A program made the translations under genes and the position numbers. 64,000 bases of DNA, from contig JAGBFQ010000020.1 in assembly GCA_017936385.1 (NCBI GenBank), forward strand, positions 1 to 64,000, given 5' to 3'. Source of the stretch: Rikenellaceae bacterium. Lineage in GTDB: Bacteria > Bacteroidota > Bacteroidia > Bacteroidales > Rikenellaceae. This document shows positions 24,386-34,698 of this stretch, piece after piece. How positions within the stretch are numbered: position 1 is the first letter of the stretch; each line of letters begins with the position of its first letter. The notes under the pieces are model-generated. The model had not been told where the DNA came from, searched no databases, and saw nothing but the letters and a program-made list of their open reading frames with translations.

Positions 24386-27016
24386 ATGATGGATTCGAAT
24401 CAAATCAGAAAAACATTTCTGGAGTTTTTCCGCTCCAAACAACACCAGATAGTGCCCTCGGCTCCGATGGTTGTCAAGGGTGACCCGACGCTGATGTTCA
24501 CCAACGCGGGTATGAACCAATTTAAGGATATATTCTTGGGCAATGCCCCCGTTCAAAGTCCCCGAGTGGCTGACACCCAAAAGTGTCTGCGTGTGTCGGG
24601 TAAACACAACGACTTGGAGGAGGTAGGACACGACACCTACCACCACACGATGTTCGAGATGTTGGGTAACTGGTCGTTTGGCGACTACTTCAAAAAGGAG
24701 GCTATCTCGTGGGCGTGGGAACTGCTCACTGAGGTTTACGGTCTGCCCAAGGAAAGACTCTATGCTACAATTTTTGAGGGTAGCGCAGAGGACGGTGTCG
24801 AGCGCGACCAAGAGGCCTACGACATGTGGCTGCAATATCTGCCCGCCGACCACATTATCGACGGTAACAAACACGACAACTTCTGGGAGATGGGCGAAAC
24901 CGGCCCCTGCGGTCCTTGTAGTGAGATTCACTTCGACCTGCGTAGTGACGAGGAGCGTGCCGCGCTGGATGGTCGTGAGTTGGTTAATGCCGGCCACCAT
25001 CTGGTAATCGAGATTTGGAACTTGGTGTTTATGCAGTTCAACCGCAAGGCCAACGGCTCGCTCGAACCGCTGCCCGCCAAACACGTTGATACGGGTATGG
25101 GCTTCGAGCGTCTGTGTATGGTTCTGCAAGGCAAACAAAGTAACTACGATACCGATGTGTTCCAACCTACTATTAAACGCCTGTCGGAGATGTCGGGTAA
25201 GGAGTATGGTGTAGATGCCAAGGCTGATGTTGCTATGCGTGTTATTGCCGACCACTTGCGTGCCATTGCATTCTCGATTGCTGACGGACAGTTGCCCAGC
25301 AATATCAAAGCGGGTTATGTGATTCGTCGAATTCTGCGCCGTGCCGTTCGTTACGGTTACACTTATCTCGGTTTCAACGAGCCTTTCATTTGCCGTTTGG
25401 TCGAGGGTCTGGCAGCTCAAATGGGTGAGCAATTCCCCGAGTTGGTGGCTCAAAAGGAACTCGTTACCAAAGTTATCGCCGAGGAGGAGAGTTCGTTCCT
25501 GCGTACGCTGGCTACGGGTATCACCCTGCTCGATAACGTTATCAAAAAGACCAAAGGCGAGGGCAAAACCACCATTAGCGGTAAGGATGCTTTCGTGCTG
25601 TACGATACTTACGGATTCCCCATTGACCTGACTGAACTTATCACCGCCGAGCAAGGTATCGGTGTTGACCTCGAAGAGTTTGGCAAGGAGTTGGAGGCTC
25701 AAAAGGCTCGCTCGCGTAACGCCGCAGCCGTGGATGCCGACGACTGGGTGGAGTTGATTCCTATCAAGGAGAGCGTCTTTACGGGTTACGACACTCTGGA
25801 GGAGAGCGTTAAGATTGCACGCTACCGCCGTGTGAGCAGCAAAGGTAAGACAACTTATCAAATCGTATTGGACCACACTCCGTTCTATGGTAACTCGGGT
25901 GGTCAGATTGGTGATACGGGTGTGTTGGTTAGTGCCGACGAGTGCATCCAAATTGTGGCTACCGAGAAAGAGAATGGCCAAATCGTGCTGATTGCCGCCA
26001 CTATGCCCGAGAACCCCGAGGCCGAGTTTGTCGCCAAAGTTGATGCTGCTCAACGCCAATGTGCTGCCAATAACCACACTGCAACCCACTTGTTAGACCA
26101 AGCGCTGCGTAAGGTGCTGGGTACGCATGTTGAACAAAAGGGTTCGTTGGTGACTCCCGAATATCTGCGTTTCGACTTCTCGCACTTCCAAAAGGTGAGC
26201 GCCGAGGAGTTGCGCGAGGTGGAACGCAAGGTGAACGAAGCTATCCGTGCCAACTATCCGTTGGAGGAGAATCGCGCCTGCACCATCGAGGAGGCACAAG
26301 CCGCAGGTGCTATTATGCTGTTCGGCGAGAAGTATGGCAGCGTTGTTCGTATGGTTAAATTCGGTGAGTCGGTTGAGTTGTGCGGTGGTACCCATACCTC
26401 GGCAACCGGTAATATCGGATTGTTCAAGATTATTTCGGAGAGCGCAATTTCGGCAGGCGTCCGCCGTATTGAGGCTGTGACCGGCGCTAAAGCCGAGAAC
26501 GCTTTCTATGCAGTAGAAGATACCATGAGCGAGATGCAACAAAGAATTGGTAACCCCAATCTGGTTCAGGCTATTGCCAAACTTATGGAGCAAAACAGCA
26601 CTTTGGCAGCTCAAGTGGATGCGATGCGCAAGGAGCAAATCGAGAATATGGCCAAACGTATTGCCGAGAATGTTAGCGACTTCGACCGCGACGGTGTTGT
26701 TACCATCGCCAAGAAGATGGAGATGCCGGCCGATGTAATCAAGGATTTGGCCTTCAATTTGAAGGGTCGTATCTCGAACTTGGTGTTCGTGGCAGGTAGC
26801 GAAGTGGGTGGCAAACCCTCGCTGTCGATTATGTTGGGTGACGAGATTGTGGCTCGCGGAGTCAATGCAGGCGAGATTGTTCGCGCTGCTGCCAAAGAGA
26901 TTCAAGGTGGTGGCGGTGGTCAAGCCTTCTTTGCAACTGCTGGCGGTAAGAACCCCGCAGGCTTGGAGAGCGCAATCGCCAAGGCCGTGGAGCTGATTAA
27001 CGAGAAATTGAAATAA
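24386..27016 (+). CDS. alaS: Alanyl-tRNA synthetase
   Basis: It charges tRNA-Ala and edits mischarged Ser/Gly. The 876 residues are full length. The class II core starts with the SFxxxxH-like [12 protein letters not shown]; the editing domain has HTATHLL near residue 565 and CGGTH near 665, which hold zinc. The C-terminal oligomerisation domain ends [14 protein letters not shown]-like. Two ATG codons in tandem (24386 and 24389) make the exact start uncertain by one codon. It is followed after 19 bases by gpmI, probably one transcript. Confidence 0.98.
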   Translation: MMDSNQIRKTFLEFFRSKQHQIVPSAPMVVKGDPTLMFTNAGMNQFKDIFLGNAPVQSPRVADTQKCLRVSGKHNDLEEVGHDTYHHTMFEMLGNWSFGDYFKKEAISWAWELLTEVYGLPKERLYATIFEGSAEDGVERDQEAYDMWLQYLPADHIIDGNKHDNFWEMGETGPCGPCSEIHFDLRSDEERAALDGRELVNAGHHLVIEIWNLVFMQFNRKANGSLEPLPAKHVDTGMGFERLCMVLQGKQSNYDTDVFQPTIKRLSEMSGKEYGVDAKADVAMRVIADHLRAIAFSIADGQLPSNIKAGYVIRRILRRAVRYGYTYLGFNEPFICRLVEGLAAQMGEQFPELVAQKELVTKVIAEEESSFLRTLATGITLLDNVIKKTKGEGKTTISGKDAFVLYDTYGFPIDLTELITAEQGIGVDLEEFGKELEAQKARSRNAAAVDADDWVELIPIKESVFTGYDTLEESVKIARYRRVSSKGKTTYQIVLDHTPFYGNSGGQIGDTGVLVSADECIQIVATEKENGQIVLIAATMPENPEAEFVAKVDAAQRQCAANNHTATHLLDQALRKVLGTHVEQKGSLVTPEYLRFDFSHFQKVSAEELREVERKVNEAIRANYPLEENRACTIEEAQAAGAIMLFGEKYGSVVRMVKFGESVELCGGTHTSATGNIGLFKIISESAISAGVRRIEAVTGAKAENAFYAVEDTMSEMQQRIGNPNLVQAIAKLMEQNSTLAAQVDAMRKEQIENMAKRIAENVSDFDRDGVVTIAKKMEMPADVIKDLAFNLKGRISNLVFVAGSEVGGKPSLSIMLGDEIVARGVNAGEIVRAAAKEIQGGGGGQAFFATAGGKNPAGLESAIAKAVELINEKLK

Positions 27017-27035
27017 CAAAACACATAACTGAGCT

Positions 27036-28556
27036 ATGCAAAAAGTATTATTAATGATTCTGGACGGCTGGGGTGATGGCAACAAATCGAAAGGAGACGT
27101 CATCTATACCGTTCATCCCGAGTACATCTACTCGCTGCGCGAGCAATACCCCACTGCCAATCTGCTGACCGATGGCGAAAACGTAGGTCTGCCCGAGGGA
27201 CAAATGGGTAACTCGGAGGTAGGTCACCTTAACATTGGTGCAGGACGTATCGTTTACCAAGACTTGGTGAAAATCAACCGCGCTTGCCGCGATAACTCGA
27301 TTATGCAAAACCCGGAGGTGAAAGCCGCTTTTGACTACGCCAAAGAGAGTGGTAAGAGCGTTCACTTTATGGGTCTGGTGTCGGACGGCGGTGTTCACTC
27401 GTCGATTGACCACCTCTACAAACTGCTCGACATCGCCAAAGAGTATGGCATCGAAAATACCTTTGTTCACTGCTTTATGGATGGCCGTGATACCGACCCC
27501 AAAAGCGGTAAAGGTTTCATCGAGTCGCTGGAGGCACATATGGCAAAAAGCACCGGCAAAATCGCGTCGATTATCGGCCGCTACTACGCTATGGACCGCG
27601 ACAAACGCTGGGAACGTGTCAAAATCGCTTACGACCAACTTATTGACGGCGTGGGTAAACCCTCGACCGATATGGTCGCTGCAATGCAAGAGTCGTATGA
27701 TGAGGGTGTGACCGACGAGTTCATCAACCCCATCGTGGCTGTCGAGAATGGCGCACCGATTGGTACAATTAAGGAGGGCGATATGGTGATTTTCTTCAAC
27801 TACCGTAACGACCGTGCCAAAGAGATTACCCAAGTGCTGACCCAAGTGGATATGCCCGAGGAGGGTATGCACACCCTGCCCTTGTACTACTGCTGTATGA
27901 CTCCGTATGATGCAAACTTCAAGGGGCTGCACATCTTGTTTGACAAGGAGAATGTTCAAAATACCGTTGGAGAGTACGTTTCGAGCCTCGGACTCAAACA
28001 ATTGCGTATCGCCGAGACTGAGAAATATGCTCACGTGACCTTCTTCCTGAATGGCGGCCGTGAGGCTATGTTCGAGGGTGAGGACCGTATCTTGGTTCCC
28101 TCGCCTAAGGTTGCAACCTATGACCTGCAACCCGAGATGAGCGCCTACGAGGTGAAAGACAAACTCGTCGAGGCTTTGGGTACCCAAAAGTACGATTTCA
28201 TCGCACTGAACTTCGCAAATGGCGATATGGTTGGTCACACCGGCGTTTATGAGGCTATCGTTAAGGCTGTTAAGGCTGTGAATGAGTGCGTAGAGGCTGT
28301 TGTTGAAACCGCCAAGAAGAACGGCTACGAGGTTGTGATTATCGCCGACCACGGTAATGCCGACAACGCTATCAATGCCGATGGCTCGCCCAACACCGCT
28401 CACTCGTTGAACCCCGTGCCCATTATTGTGGTTTCGGACCGGGTTAAGAGTGTCGAGAATGGTGTGCTGGCCGATGTTGCGCCCACCGTACTCAAACTTA
28501 TGGGTGTGGAGCAACCTGCCGAGATGACCGGCAAGGCGTTGGTTGAGATGAAGTAG
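27036..28556 (+). CDS. gpmI: 2,3-bisphosphoglycerate-independent phosphoglycerate mutase
   Basis: This glycolytic enzyme interconverts 3- and 2-phosphoglycerate using two metal ions (usually manganese). The 506 residues belong to the alkaline-phosphatase superfamily: metal motif LDGWGDG at 9-15, nucleophile Ser60 in [15 protein letters not shown], and metal ligands in [12 protein letters not shown] and IADHGNADN near the C-terminus. A hairpin with a seven-T tail follows at 28575. Confidence 0.97.
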   Translation: MQKVLLMILDGWGDGNKSKGDVIYTVHPEYIYSLREQYPTANLLTDGENVGLPEGQMGNSEVGHLNIGAGRIVYQDLVKINRACRDNSIMQNPEVKAAFDYAKESGKSVHFMGLVSDGGVHSSIDHLYKLLDIAKEYGIENTFVHCFMDGRDTDPKSGKGFIESLEAHMAKSTGKIASIIGRYYAMDRDKRWERVKIAYDQLIDGVGKPSTDMVAAMQESYDEGVTDEFINPIVAVENGAPIGTIKEGDMVIFFNYRNDRAKEITQVLTQVDMPEEGMHTLPLYYCCMTPYDANFKGLHILFDKENVQNTVGEYVSSLGLKQLRIAETEKYAHVTFFLNGGREAMFEGEDRILVPSPKVATYDLQPEMSAYEVKDKLVEALGTQKYDFIALNFANGDMVGHTGVYEAIVKAVKAVNECVEAVVETAKKNGYEVVIIADHGNADNAINADGSPNTAHSLNPVPIIVVSDRVKSVENGVLADVAPTVLKLMGVEQPAEMTGKALVEMK

Positions 28557-28574
28557 TTTATACTCAATAAGTGA

Positions 28575-28620
28575 AAAGCCGTAGTTTAAGCCAAAGGAAA
28601 GGCTAAATTACGGCTTTTTT
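28575..28620 (+). terminator. Intrinsic terminator after gpmI
   Basis: AAGCCGTA followed by TTTA and GCC on the left pairs with GGCTAAAT and TACGGCTT on the right, interrupted by single unpaired bases, and is followed by an uninterrupted T-run reaching 28621. Confidence 0.85.
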
Positions 28621-28639
28621 TAGGATTTATGCTATATGC

Positions 28640-28675
28640 AAAAGGCAGTTTAACACAAATGTTAAACTGCCTTTT
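28640..28675. terminator. Terminator downstream of tRNA-Pro
   Basis: A perfect 15-bp stem AAAAGGCAGTTTAAC (28640-28654) with its complement at 28661-28675. In the minus direction it begins two bases after the encoded CCA end of the tRNA and ends in CCTTTT. It can also back up the gpmI terminator. Confidence 0.82.
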
Positions 28676-28677
28676 GT

Positions 28678-28755
28678 TGGTCGGGGTACCGGGATTCGAA
28701 CCCGGGACTTCCAACTCCCGAAGCTGGCGCGCTAACCGGGCTGCGCTACACCCCG
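28678..28755 (-). tRNA. tRNA-Pro(CGG)
   Basis: On the minus strand all four arms fold: acceptor CGGGGTG with TACCCCG, D stem GCGC/GCGC, anticodon stem CCAGC/GTTGG with loop TTCGGGA giving anticodon CGG, and T arm CCGGG-TTCGAAT-CCCGG. The discriminator is A, as expected for proline, and CCA is encoded (28680-28678). A translated ORF antisense across it is spurious. Confidence 0.96.
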
Positions 28756-28907
28756 AACTCTCAAACGAGAGCACAAAAGTAAAACTTTATTTTGGCTATT
28801 CCAAAACTTTATGCGAATTTTTTGCAAACTGCCCGGACGTGAATATGACAAAAGGCTAAAATTTTGTGCTTTTGGACGAAATGGTTGGACGTTTGCCGTA
28901 AAGTTCT

Positions 28908-28915
28908 TAACTTTG
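28908..28915 (+). promoter_or_regulatory. -7 promoter element of trkA
   Basis: TAACTTTG is a perfect -7 box 31 bases before the trkA ATG. A TTGG at 28885-28888 provides a weak -33 element with 19-bp spacing. Confidence 0.65.
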
Positions 28916-28945
28916 TATGGAATATACCTATAATTGAATAGCGTT

Positions 28946-30289
28946 ATGAAGATTATCATTGCAGGTGCCGGAGAGGTCGGAAGTCACCTCGCTAAAATGC
29001 TTAGCGGCGGTTTGCACGACATAACCGTAATTGACAGCGACATAAAATTGCTCGACAATGTGACCGGTATGGCCGATGTGCTGGCCATCGAAGGCGACAG
29101 CACAACCATCGCAGTGCTCAAAAAAGCAGCCGTACGAAAGGCCGACTTGTTTCTGGCCGTAAGTCAGGTGGAGAACCAAAATATAATCTCGGCAGTGTTG
29201 GCCAAACAACTCGGTGCCAAGAAGGTTATCGCACGTATCGACAATAACGAATATCTGGAACCGAACAATAAAGAGATGTTCATCAGTCTGGGAATCGACT
29301 ATCTGTTCTATCCCGAGCGAGTTGCGGCGCGTGAGGTTATCACGTTGTTGGGACATACGTCGACCACGGAGTTTGTAGACTTCTCGGGTGGTAAACTTTC
29401 GTTGGCAGTGATTAAATTGGAGCCGACATCACCTATCCTGGGAATGTCGCTGAGTGACTTCAAACCGGGCAGTGACGGCGTGTTTACCTTTCGCACAATT
29501 GCAATTTCGAGAGATGGAGAGACCATTATCCCGCACGGTGACGACCGCTTTCTGGTTGGCGATACGATATATGTTCTCACCACACAGGAGTCTGTCGACC
29601 ATGTGTTGAAGTTCTCGGGCAAGGCCGATGTCGAGATTAAGAACATGATGATTCTGGGTGGTAGTCGAATCGGAGTGCGCATAGCCTCGGAGTTACAAAA
29701 CGAAATAAATATAAAACTTGTGGACTATAATCCCGACAAGGCATACCATTTGGCAGAGGTTTTGGATAAGACCCTGATTATTAACGAGGACGGCCGAAAC
29801 ACCGAAGCAATGCTTGAGGAGGGACTCAATAACATGGATGCTTTTGTGGCAGTCACGGGACGTTCCGAAACCAATATTTTGACAGCAATGTTGGCTAAAA
29901 GATTGGGCGTCAAGAAGGTGATTGCCGAGGTTGAAAACCTTAACTACATCACTTTGGCCGAAAGTATCGGTGTTGATACGGTGGTTAACAAGAAGTTGAT
30001 TACGGCAAGTAACATCTTCCGATTTACGATGAATACCGACGTGCAGGCTATCAAGTGTCTGACAGGATGCGATGCCGAGGTTATGGAGTTTATTGTTAAG
30101 CCAAACTCGGCCGCCACAAAGTGCCCGCTCAGTGAACTCGGATTTCCGATGGATGCTACAATCGGCGGTGTGGTGCGTGGCGATAATGTGATGATTGCAG
30201 TGGGTGCAACGCAGATTCAGGCCTACGACCGTGTGGTGGTGTTTGCCAAACCGGAAGTGGTGTCGAAGATGGGCGACTATTTTAATTAG
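28946..30289 (+). CDS. trkA: Trk-system potassium uptake regulatory protein TrkA
   Basis: The ATG at 28946 (MKIIIAGAGEVG) gives 447 residues with two tandem RCK units. Each has a Rossmann NAD-binding domain, GAGEVG at residues 6-11 and LGGSRIG near 236, followed by a TrkA-C subdomain. The protein sits on the cytosolic face of the TrkH channel and gates it with NAD(H)/ATP. TrkH is usually next door in Bacteroidales, but no channel gene is present in this window. A TTG four codons upstream is possible but less likely. Confidence 0.95.
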   Translation: MKIIIAGAGEVGSHLAKMLSGGLHDITVIDSDIKLLDNVTGMADVLAIEGDSTTIAVLKKAAVRKADLFLAVSQVENQNIISAVLAKQLGAKKVIARIDNNEYLEPNNKEMFISLGIDYLFYPERVAAREVITLLGHTSTTEFVDFSGGKLSLAVIKLEPTSPILGMSLSDFKPGSDGVFTFRTIAISRDGETIIPHGDDRFLVGDTIYVLTTQESVDHVLKFSGKADVEIKNMMILGGSRIGVRIASELQNEINIKLVDYNPDKAYHLAEVLDKTLIINEDGRNTEAMLEEGLNNMDAFVAVTGRSETNILTAMLAKRLGVKKVIAEVENLNYITLAESIGVDTVVNKKLITASNIFRFTMNTDVQAIKCLTGCDAEVMEFIVKPNSAATKCPLSELGFPMDATIGGVVRGDNVMIAVGATQIQAYDRVVVFAKPEVVSKMGDYFN

Positions 30290-30371
30290 GTGGTGAGCCG
30301 CTGAGTCACACCGCCAAAGAAAAGCCTACATTGTGCTGTGACGAAGTGGAACTATCTAATTGAGAGATATA

Positions 30372-31874
30372 ATGATACATGGTTTGATTCGCGGAGCTAC
30401 GGCGCGACGCTATAATCGGATTCAAAGGTACGAAACCAAGGCAAGAACAGTGCAACGTGAACAGTTGCAGATGTTGTTGAGAGCCGGACGACGAACGCGT
30501 TTCGGTCGAGAACGAAGTTTTGCTGGAATCAATAGCTATGAGGAGTTTCGCCGTCGTGTGGAGGTGGCCGATTACCCTCGCATGGAGGAGTATGTGGAGC
30601 GAGCGCGAAGGGGTGAGGAGGATGTGCTGTGGCCCGGACGAGTCGGTTGGTTTGCCAAGTCGTCGGGAACCACGGGACGACGTAGTAAGTATATTCCCGT
30701 AACGGCCGAAGGATTGAAACACAACCACATGCGTGGAATGAGAGATGTGGCTGTGATGGCAACGCGGATATTTCCCGAGGCGGGTTTCTTCGAAGGGAGA
30801 ATGTTGACTCTCGGAGGTTCGCACGCCATTGAACGTGAGGGAGATTGTGCCGAGGTGGGTGACTTGAGTGCTATACTGATTGAGCACACACCGAGAGTGG
30901 CGCGAATGTTTCGCCGACCGTCACGTGGGGTGGCTTTGACGGCAGATTTTGACCAAAAGGTGGAGGCGGTGTGCAGGGAGTGTGCCGAGGAGAATATTAC
31001 GGCTTTGGCGGGAGTTCCTTCGTGGAACTTGGTGATGCTCAACCGTTTGCTCGAATATACGGGACGACGCAATGTATCGGAGGTGTGGCCTAAGTTGGAA
31101 CTTTTTGTGCACGGAGGAGTGGACTTCAGACCCTATCGTGAGGTGTTTCGACAAATCATACCTTCGCGCAGGATGAAGTACATGGAGACATACAATGCCT
31201 CGGAGGGGTTCTTTGCGATGGCCGACCGAGCGGAGGCCGATGACATGTTGTTAATGTTGGATTATGGGACGTTCTATGAGTTTCTGCCAACCGAACACTT
31301 GGAGCGTACGGAGAGATGTGTGCCGTTGGAGGAGGTGAAGTGCGGCGTGGAGTACGCTATGGTGATAAGCAACTGCAACGGTCTGTGGAGATATATGATT
31401 GGCGATACGGTGGAGTTTACGTCGATTGCGCCTTACAGAATCCGAATTACGGGACGGACGCAGTGTTATATAAATGCCTTTGGCGAGGAGTTGGTGGTGG
31501 ATAATGCCGAGCGGGCTGTGATGGCGGCTTGCAGGTTGACAGGGAGTGAAGTTGTGGAGTACACGGCGGCGCCAATTTACATGGAGTATGATACGGCACG
31601 TGGAGCGCACCAATGGTTGGTGGAGTTTCGCGTCGAACCCGAGTATTTGGAACGTTGGTGTGCAGTACTTGATGAAGAACTGAAGCGTTGCAACTCGGAT
31701 TATGAGGCTAAGCGTCGGGGTGATGTTACACTGCTTGCTCCGAGGGTCACTCCCCTGCCCCGAGGAACGTTCCTAAGGATGATGGCACTCGAAGGGCGAC
31801 TTGGCGGACAAAACAAGGTGCCGCGATTGCGTAACGACCGCGAATTGGTTGATAAGTTGTTGAGTTTGAAATAA
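30372..31874 (+). CDS. GH3-like adenylate-forming protein
   Basis: The ATG at 30372 yields 500 residues that resemble the GH3 auxin-responsive family, known in plants for conjugating amino acids to acyl acids through acyl-adenylates. The nucleotide-binding signature SSGTTGRRSKYIPV is at 97-110; a middle MKYMETYNASEGFFAM segment and GLWRYMIGDTVEFTS match the other adenylation motifs. Bacterial members are common in Bacteroidetes but their substrate is not established, so no reaction is claimed. The reading frame is unusually rich in Arg and Glu. It lies between trkA and a nucleoside kinase, with short gaps. Confidence 0.85.
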   Translation: MIHGLIRGATARRYNRIQRYETKARTVQREQLQMLLRAGRRTRFGRERSFAGINSYEEFRRRVEVADYPRMEEYVERARRGEEDVLWPGRVGWFAKSSGTTGRRSKYIPVTAEGLKHNHMRGMRDVAVMATRIFPEAGFFEGRMLTLGGSHAIEREGDCAEVGDLSAILIEHTPRVARMFRRPSRGVALTADFDQKVEAVCRECAEENITALAGVPSWNLVMLNRLLEYTGRRNVSEVWPKLELFVHGGVDFRPYREVFRQIIPSRRMKYMETYNASEGFFAMADRAEADDMLLMLDYGTFYEFLPTEHLERTERCVPLEEVKCGVEYAMVISNCNGLWRYMIGDTVEFTSIAPYRIRITGRTQCYINAFGEELVVDNAERAVMAACRLTGSEVVEYTAAPIYMEYDTARGAHQWLVEFRVEPEYLERWCAVLDEELKRCNSDYEAKRRGDVTLLAPRVTPLPRGTFLRMMALEGRLGGQNKVPRLRNDRELVDKLLSLK

Positions 31875-31905
31875 GTGTAAAAGTAAAATAAACGAAAACC
31901 TAAGT

Positions 31906-32511
31906 ATGTATATAGCAATTGCAGGTAATATTGGTAGCGGCAAAACTTCGCTGACCGAAATACTGGCTGAACGACTCGGTGCAACAGCGCATTACGAGAA
32001 CGTGGACAATCCCTATATCAGTGATTTTTACGATGATATGAATCGCTGGTCGTTCCACCTTCAAATCAGTTTTCTCGGTAGTCGTATCGAGCAGGCTATC
32101 AAGGCTCTCGGACAAGGTGGACGCCTGATTCAAGACCGAACCATATATGAGGATGCCTATATATTTGCCCAGAACCTCTATGAAATGGGACTGATGACCT
32201 CGCGCGACTTCGAAACCTATATGAATATCTTTAAGTTATCGACAGGTCTAATTCAGCGTCCCAACCTGCTGATTTACCTCAAGGCGAGCGTTGATACGTT
32301 GATTGAACAGATTCATCGCCGTGGCAGGTCGTACGAAATGTCTATCGACCGCGAATATCTCGAAAGACTCAACCAAAAGTACGAAAATTGGGTCGAAAAT
32401 ATCTACGAGGGCGAGGTGCTTGTCGTGGATGTTGATAACTGCGATTTTGTGAATAATCCGGAGGATGCCGACCGTATTATCGAGCAAATCAATAGCCGTC
32501 TAATCAAATAA
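31906..32511 (+). CDS. Deoxynucleoside kinase
   Basis: A 201-residue P-loop kinase of the dCK/dGK/TK2 type phosphorylating deoxynucleosides for salvage. Walker A is GNIGSGKT (7-14), the ERS-like motif is DRTIYED near 76, and the LID is the Arg-rich RRGRSYE near 146. Substrate preference among dA, dG and dC is not predictable here. It precedes the RsmF-like methyltransferase by a few bases, suggesting co-transcription. Confidence 0.92.
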   Translation: MYIAIAGNIGSGKTSLTEILAERLGATAHYENVDNPYISDFYDDMNRWSFHLQISFLGSRIEQAIKALGQGGRLIQDRTIYEDAYIFAQNLYEMGLMTSRDFETYMNIFKLSTGLIQRPNLLIYLKASVDTLIEQIHRRGRSYEMSIDREYLERLNQKYENWVENIYEGEVLVVDVDNCDFVNNPEDADRIIEQINSRLIK

Positions 32512-32519
32512 TAGTGAGT

Positions 32520-33875
32520 ATGTTTCCTCAGGATTTTGTGAAAACGATGGAGCAGACTCTCGGTACTGAGGAGTGTGCTCGTTTGCTGGCGGCGCTGGAT
32601 GAACCTGCAACGGTGTCTATTAGATTCAATCCTTTTAAAGTGGCCGAACGACCCGAGGGCGTGCCTGTACCATGGAATCGCTATGGATTTTATCTGGACG
32701 AGCGCCCCGTCTTTACGCTTGACCCGCTGATGCATGGCGGAATGTACTACGTGCAGGAGGCGAGTTCGATGTTTGTCGAGGAGTTGTATAGACAAGTGTT
32801 TGGCGACCGCGAGGATGTACGGGTGCTCGATATGTGCGCAGCACCGGGCGGTAAAACAACACTCTACTCCACCTTGGTTGGTGTCGAGGGCATGGTGTTG
32901 GCTAACGAACCTATCCGCAACCGCGCAATGACTCTGGCTGATAATGTGAAACGTTGGGGAATCGGCAATGTGGCAGTAACGTGCAACGACCCGAGCCAGA
33001 TAGGTGCCTATGAACACATGTTCGACCTGCTGGCTATTGATGCCCCGTGTTCGGGCGAAGGTATGTTCCGCAAAAACGAAGAGGCTCGCCGCGAATGGAG
33101 CGCTTCGAATGTCGAAATGTGTGCTGCCCGTCAACGACGGATTATTGCCGACGGATGGGCAGCGTTGAAACCCGGCGGTGTGATGATTTATTCGACTTGT
33201 ACGTTCAATCCGACAGAGGATGAAGGTGTTGTCGAGTGGGTGAACCAAAACTTCGATTGCGAGCCCGTAAGTATCAATATTCCAGATAATTGGGGGATTG
33301 TACAAACGGAGGTTGGCGGAGTGCAATGTTTCCATTTCTATCCGCATCGTGCCAAAGGCGAGGGCTTCTTTGCAGCTGTGGTGCGCAAGGGTGACGGTAA
33401 ATTGAAAACAAGGGCTCCCAAGGCGCGTAAAACACCGTTTGGAGAGCTCGACCGCAAGAGCATTTCGTTATTGCAGCAATGGGTCGAACAACCTGAATAC
33501 ATCCGCTTTATGCAGGTGGGCGAAGATACGATGTATGGCTACTATCGTAGTCAATATCCCGCAATCCGCACGCTGGCCGAGGGACTCAATATGATATATT
33601 CGGGTGTCTGTATGGGGCAGATTTATGGTAAAAATCTCAAGCCCGACCATGCGTTGGCTCTGTTCCACGAGTTGAATCGAGAGAACTGCCAAGTAGCCAA
33701 TTTGGAACGTGAACAAGTGCTGAACTATCTGCGTAAGCAGGAGTTCGACCTTGCGGCACTCTCCGAAGGACTTAATCTGATATGTTACGAAGGAGTTCCA
33801 GTTGGATGGAGTAAGCGTATAGGTAATCGCTCGAACACACTGCTTCCCAATGCGTTTAGAATTGTGAACCTTTAG
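32520..33875 (+). CDS. RsmF-like rRNA (cytosine-5-)-methyltransferase
   Basis: The 451-residue protein has the NOL1/NOP2/Sun methyltransferase fold, with SAM motif DMCAAPGGKT near residue 104, motif IV DAPCSGEGMF and motif VI STCTFNPTED, supplying the two cysteines used in m5C formation. The extra C-terminal ~150 residues resemble the PUA-like end of RsmF, which methylates 16S rRNA. Start is either the ATG at 32520 or a GTG two codons earlier. The rRNA position modified is inferred only from family similarity. Confidence 0.9.
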   Translation: MFPQDFVKTMEQTLGTEECARLLAALDEPATVSIRFNPFKVAERPEGVPVPWNRYGFYLDERPVFTLDPLMHGGMYYVQEASSMFVEELYRQVFGDREDVRVLDMCAAPGGKTTLYSTLVGVEGMVLANEPIRNRAMTLADNVKRWGIGNVAVTCNDPSQIGAYEHMFDLLAIDAPCSGEGMFRKNEEARREWSASNVEMCAARQRRIIADGWAALKPGGVMIYSTCTFNPTEDEGVVEWVNQNFDCEPVSINIPDNWGIVQTEVGGVQCFHFYPHRAKGEGFFAAVVRKGDGKLKTRAPKARKTPFGELDRKSISLLQQWVEQPEYIRFMQVGEDTMYGYYRSQYPAIRTLAEGLNMIYSGVCMGQIYGKNLKPDHALALFHELNRENCQVANLEREQVLNYLRKQEFDLAALSEGLNLICYEGVPVGWSKRIGNRSNTLLPNAFRIVNL

Positions 33876-33938
33876 TGCGTAGGGTTGTTTTTTGACGAAA
33901 TAATTGCTATCTTGCGAAGTGAAAATTCAGGTCAAAGG

Positions 33939-34664
33939 ATGAAACACGCTGATAATCAATCGCAAAAACTATATTACACGATGGGCGAAGTGGCTGAAAT
34001 GATGGACGTTTCGCAATCGTTACTGCGCTTTTGGGAGAAAGAATTCGACGAAATACGCCCAAAACGTAATAAAAAAGGAAACAGATTGTTCTCGGAACAA
34101 GACCTGAGAACAATCAAAATGATATACCATTTGGTTAAGGAACGAGGGCTTAAAATTGCTGCTGCCAAACGACAATTGAAGCTCGGAGAACAACCTATTT
34201 CGCGCGAGGCTGCTATTGTCGAAAAGCTACACTCAATACGCGCAATTTTGATGGAGGTGAAGCAGGCATTGGATGATGACACAGTAACTTATAGTGGCGA
34301 GGAGAGTGAGGTGATTGAATCTTCACTTCAGGTTATGGGGCAGATTAAAGCAGTGGTTGAATCTCAAGCGGAGGTTGAAGTTGAATCGTCGGTTGAAGTT
34401 GAACCATTGATTGAAGAGCCTGTTGCCGAGGTGGTAGACGAGGTTGTAGCCGAAACCGAGAAGGCTACGGTCGAAACAACCGAGAACGAGCCGACGGAAA
34501 AGGAGAAAACCAAGAAAAAAGCACCACGCAAGCCCCGTCGACCTAAGTATGCGTTCAAGGAGGTGGAGCTCTTCTCGTTGGATGAACTTGACGCCATGCA
34601 GCCCAAACCGGGTGAACGACGTGGCAATGGAGAGGTGCAACAGACTCTCTTTGTCGAGGAGTAG
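33939..34664 (+). CDS. MerR-like transcriptional regulator with acidic tail
   Basis: The ATG at 33939 (MKHADNQSQKLYYTMGEVAEMM) is preceded by AAAGG and gives 241 residues. A winged MerR helix-turn-helix covers about 13-85 (YTMGEVAEMMDVSQSLLRFWEKEF). There is no effector-binding cysteine set. A long Val/Glu-rich low-complexity segment follows (about 130-195), then a basic KKKAPRKPRRPK patch and a short acidic end. MerR proteins of this plan are widespread in Bacteroidetes but their targets are not known to me. It is followed after 34 bases by the Nif3-like gene. Confidence 0.88.
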   Translation: MKHADNQSQKLYYTMGEVAEMMDVSQSLLRFWEKEFDEIRPKRNKKGNRLFSEQDLRTIKMIYHLVKERGLKIAAAKRQLKLGEQPISREAAIVEKLHSIRAILMEVKQALDDDTVTYSGEESEVIESSLQVMGQIKAVVESQAEVEVESSVEVEPLIEEPVAEVVDEVVAETEKATVETTENEPTEKEKTKKKAPRKPRRPKYAFKEVELFSLDELDAMQPKPGERRGNGEVQQTLFVEE

Positions 34665-34698
34665 CGGCGCGTCGGTAGAGGTGAAAACAGTAAAAAAT

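Noticed and set aside
28629-28859. ORF of 76 codons on the plus strand across 28678-28755
   Set aside because: It runs through the antisense of tRNA-Pro and yields the familiar spurious peptide GVPGFEPGTSNSRSW-like seen opposite such tRNAs.
34363-34440. Short tandem repeats suggestive of a CRISPR or VNTR locus
   Set aside because: They are in-frame codons for a Val/Glu-rich tail of the MerR-like gene, without regular unit length or spacers.
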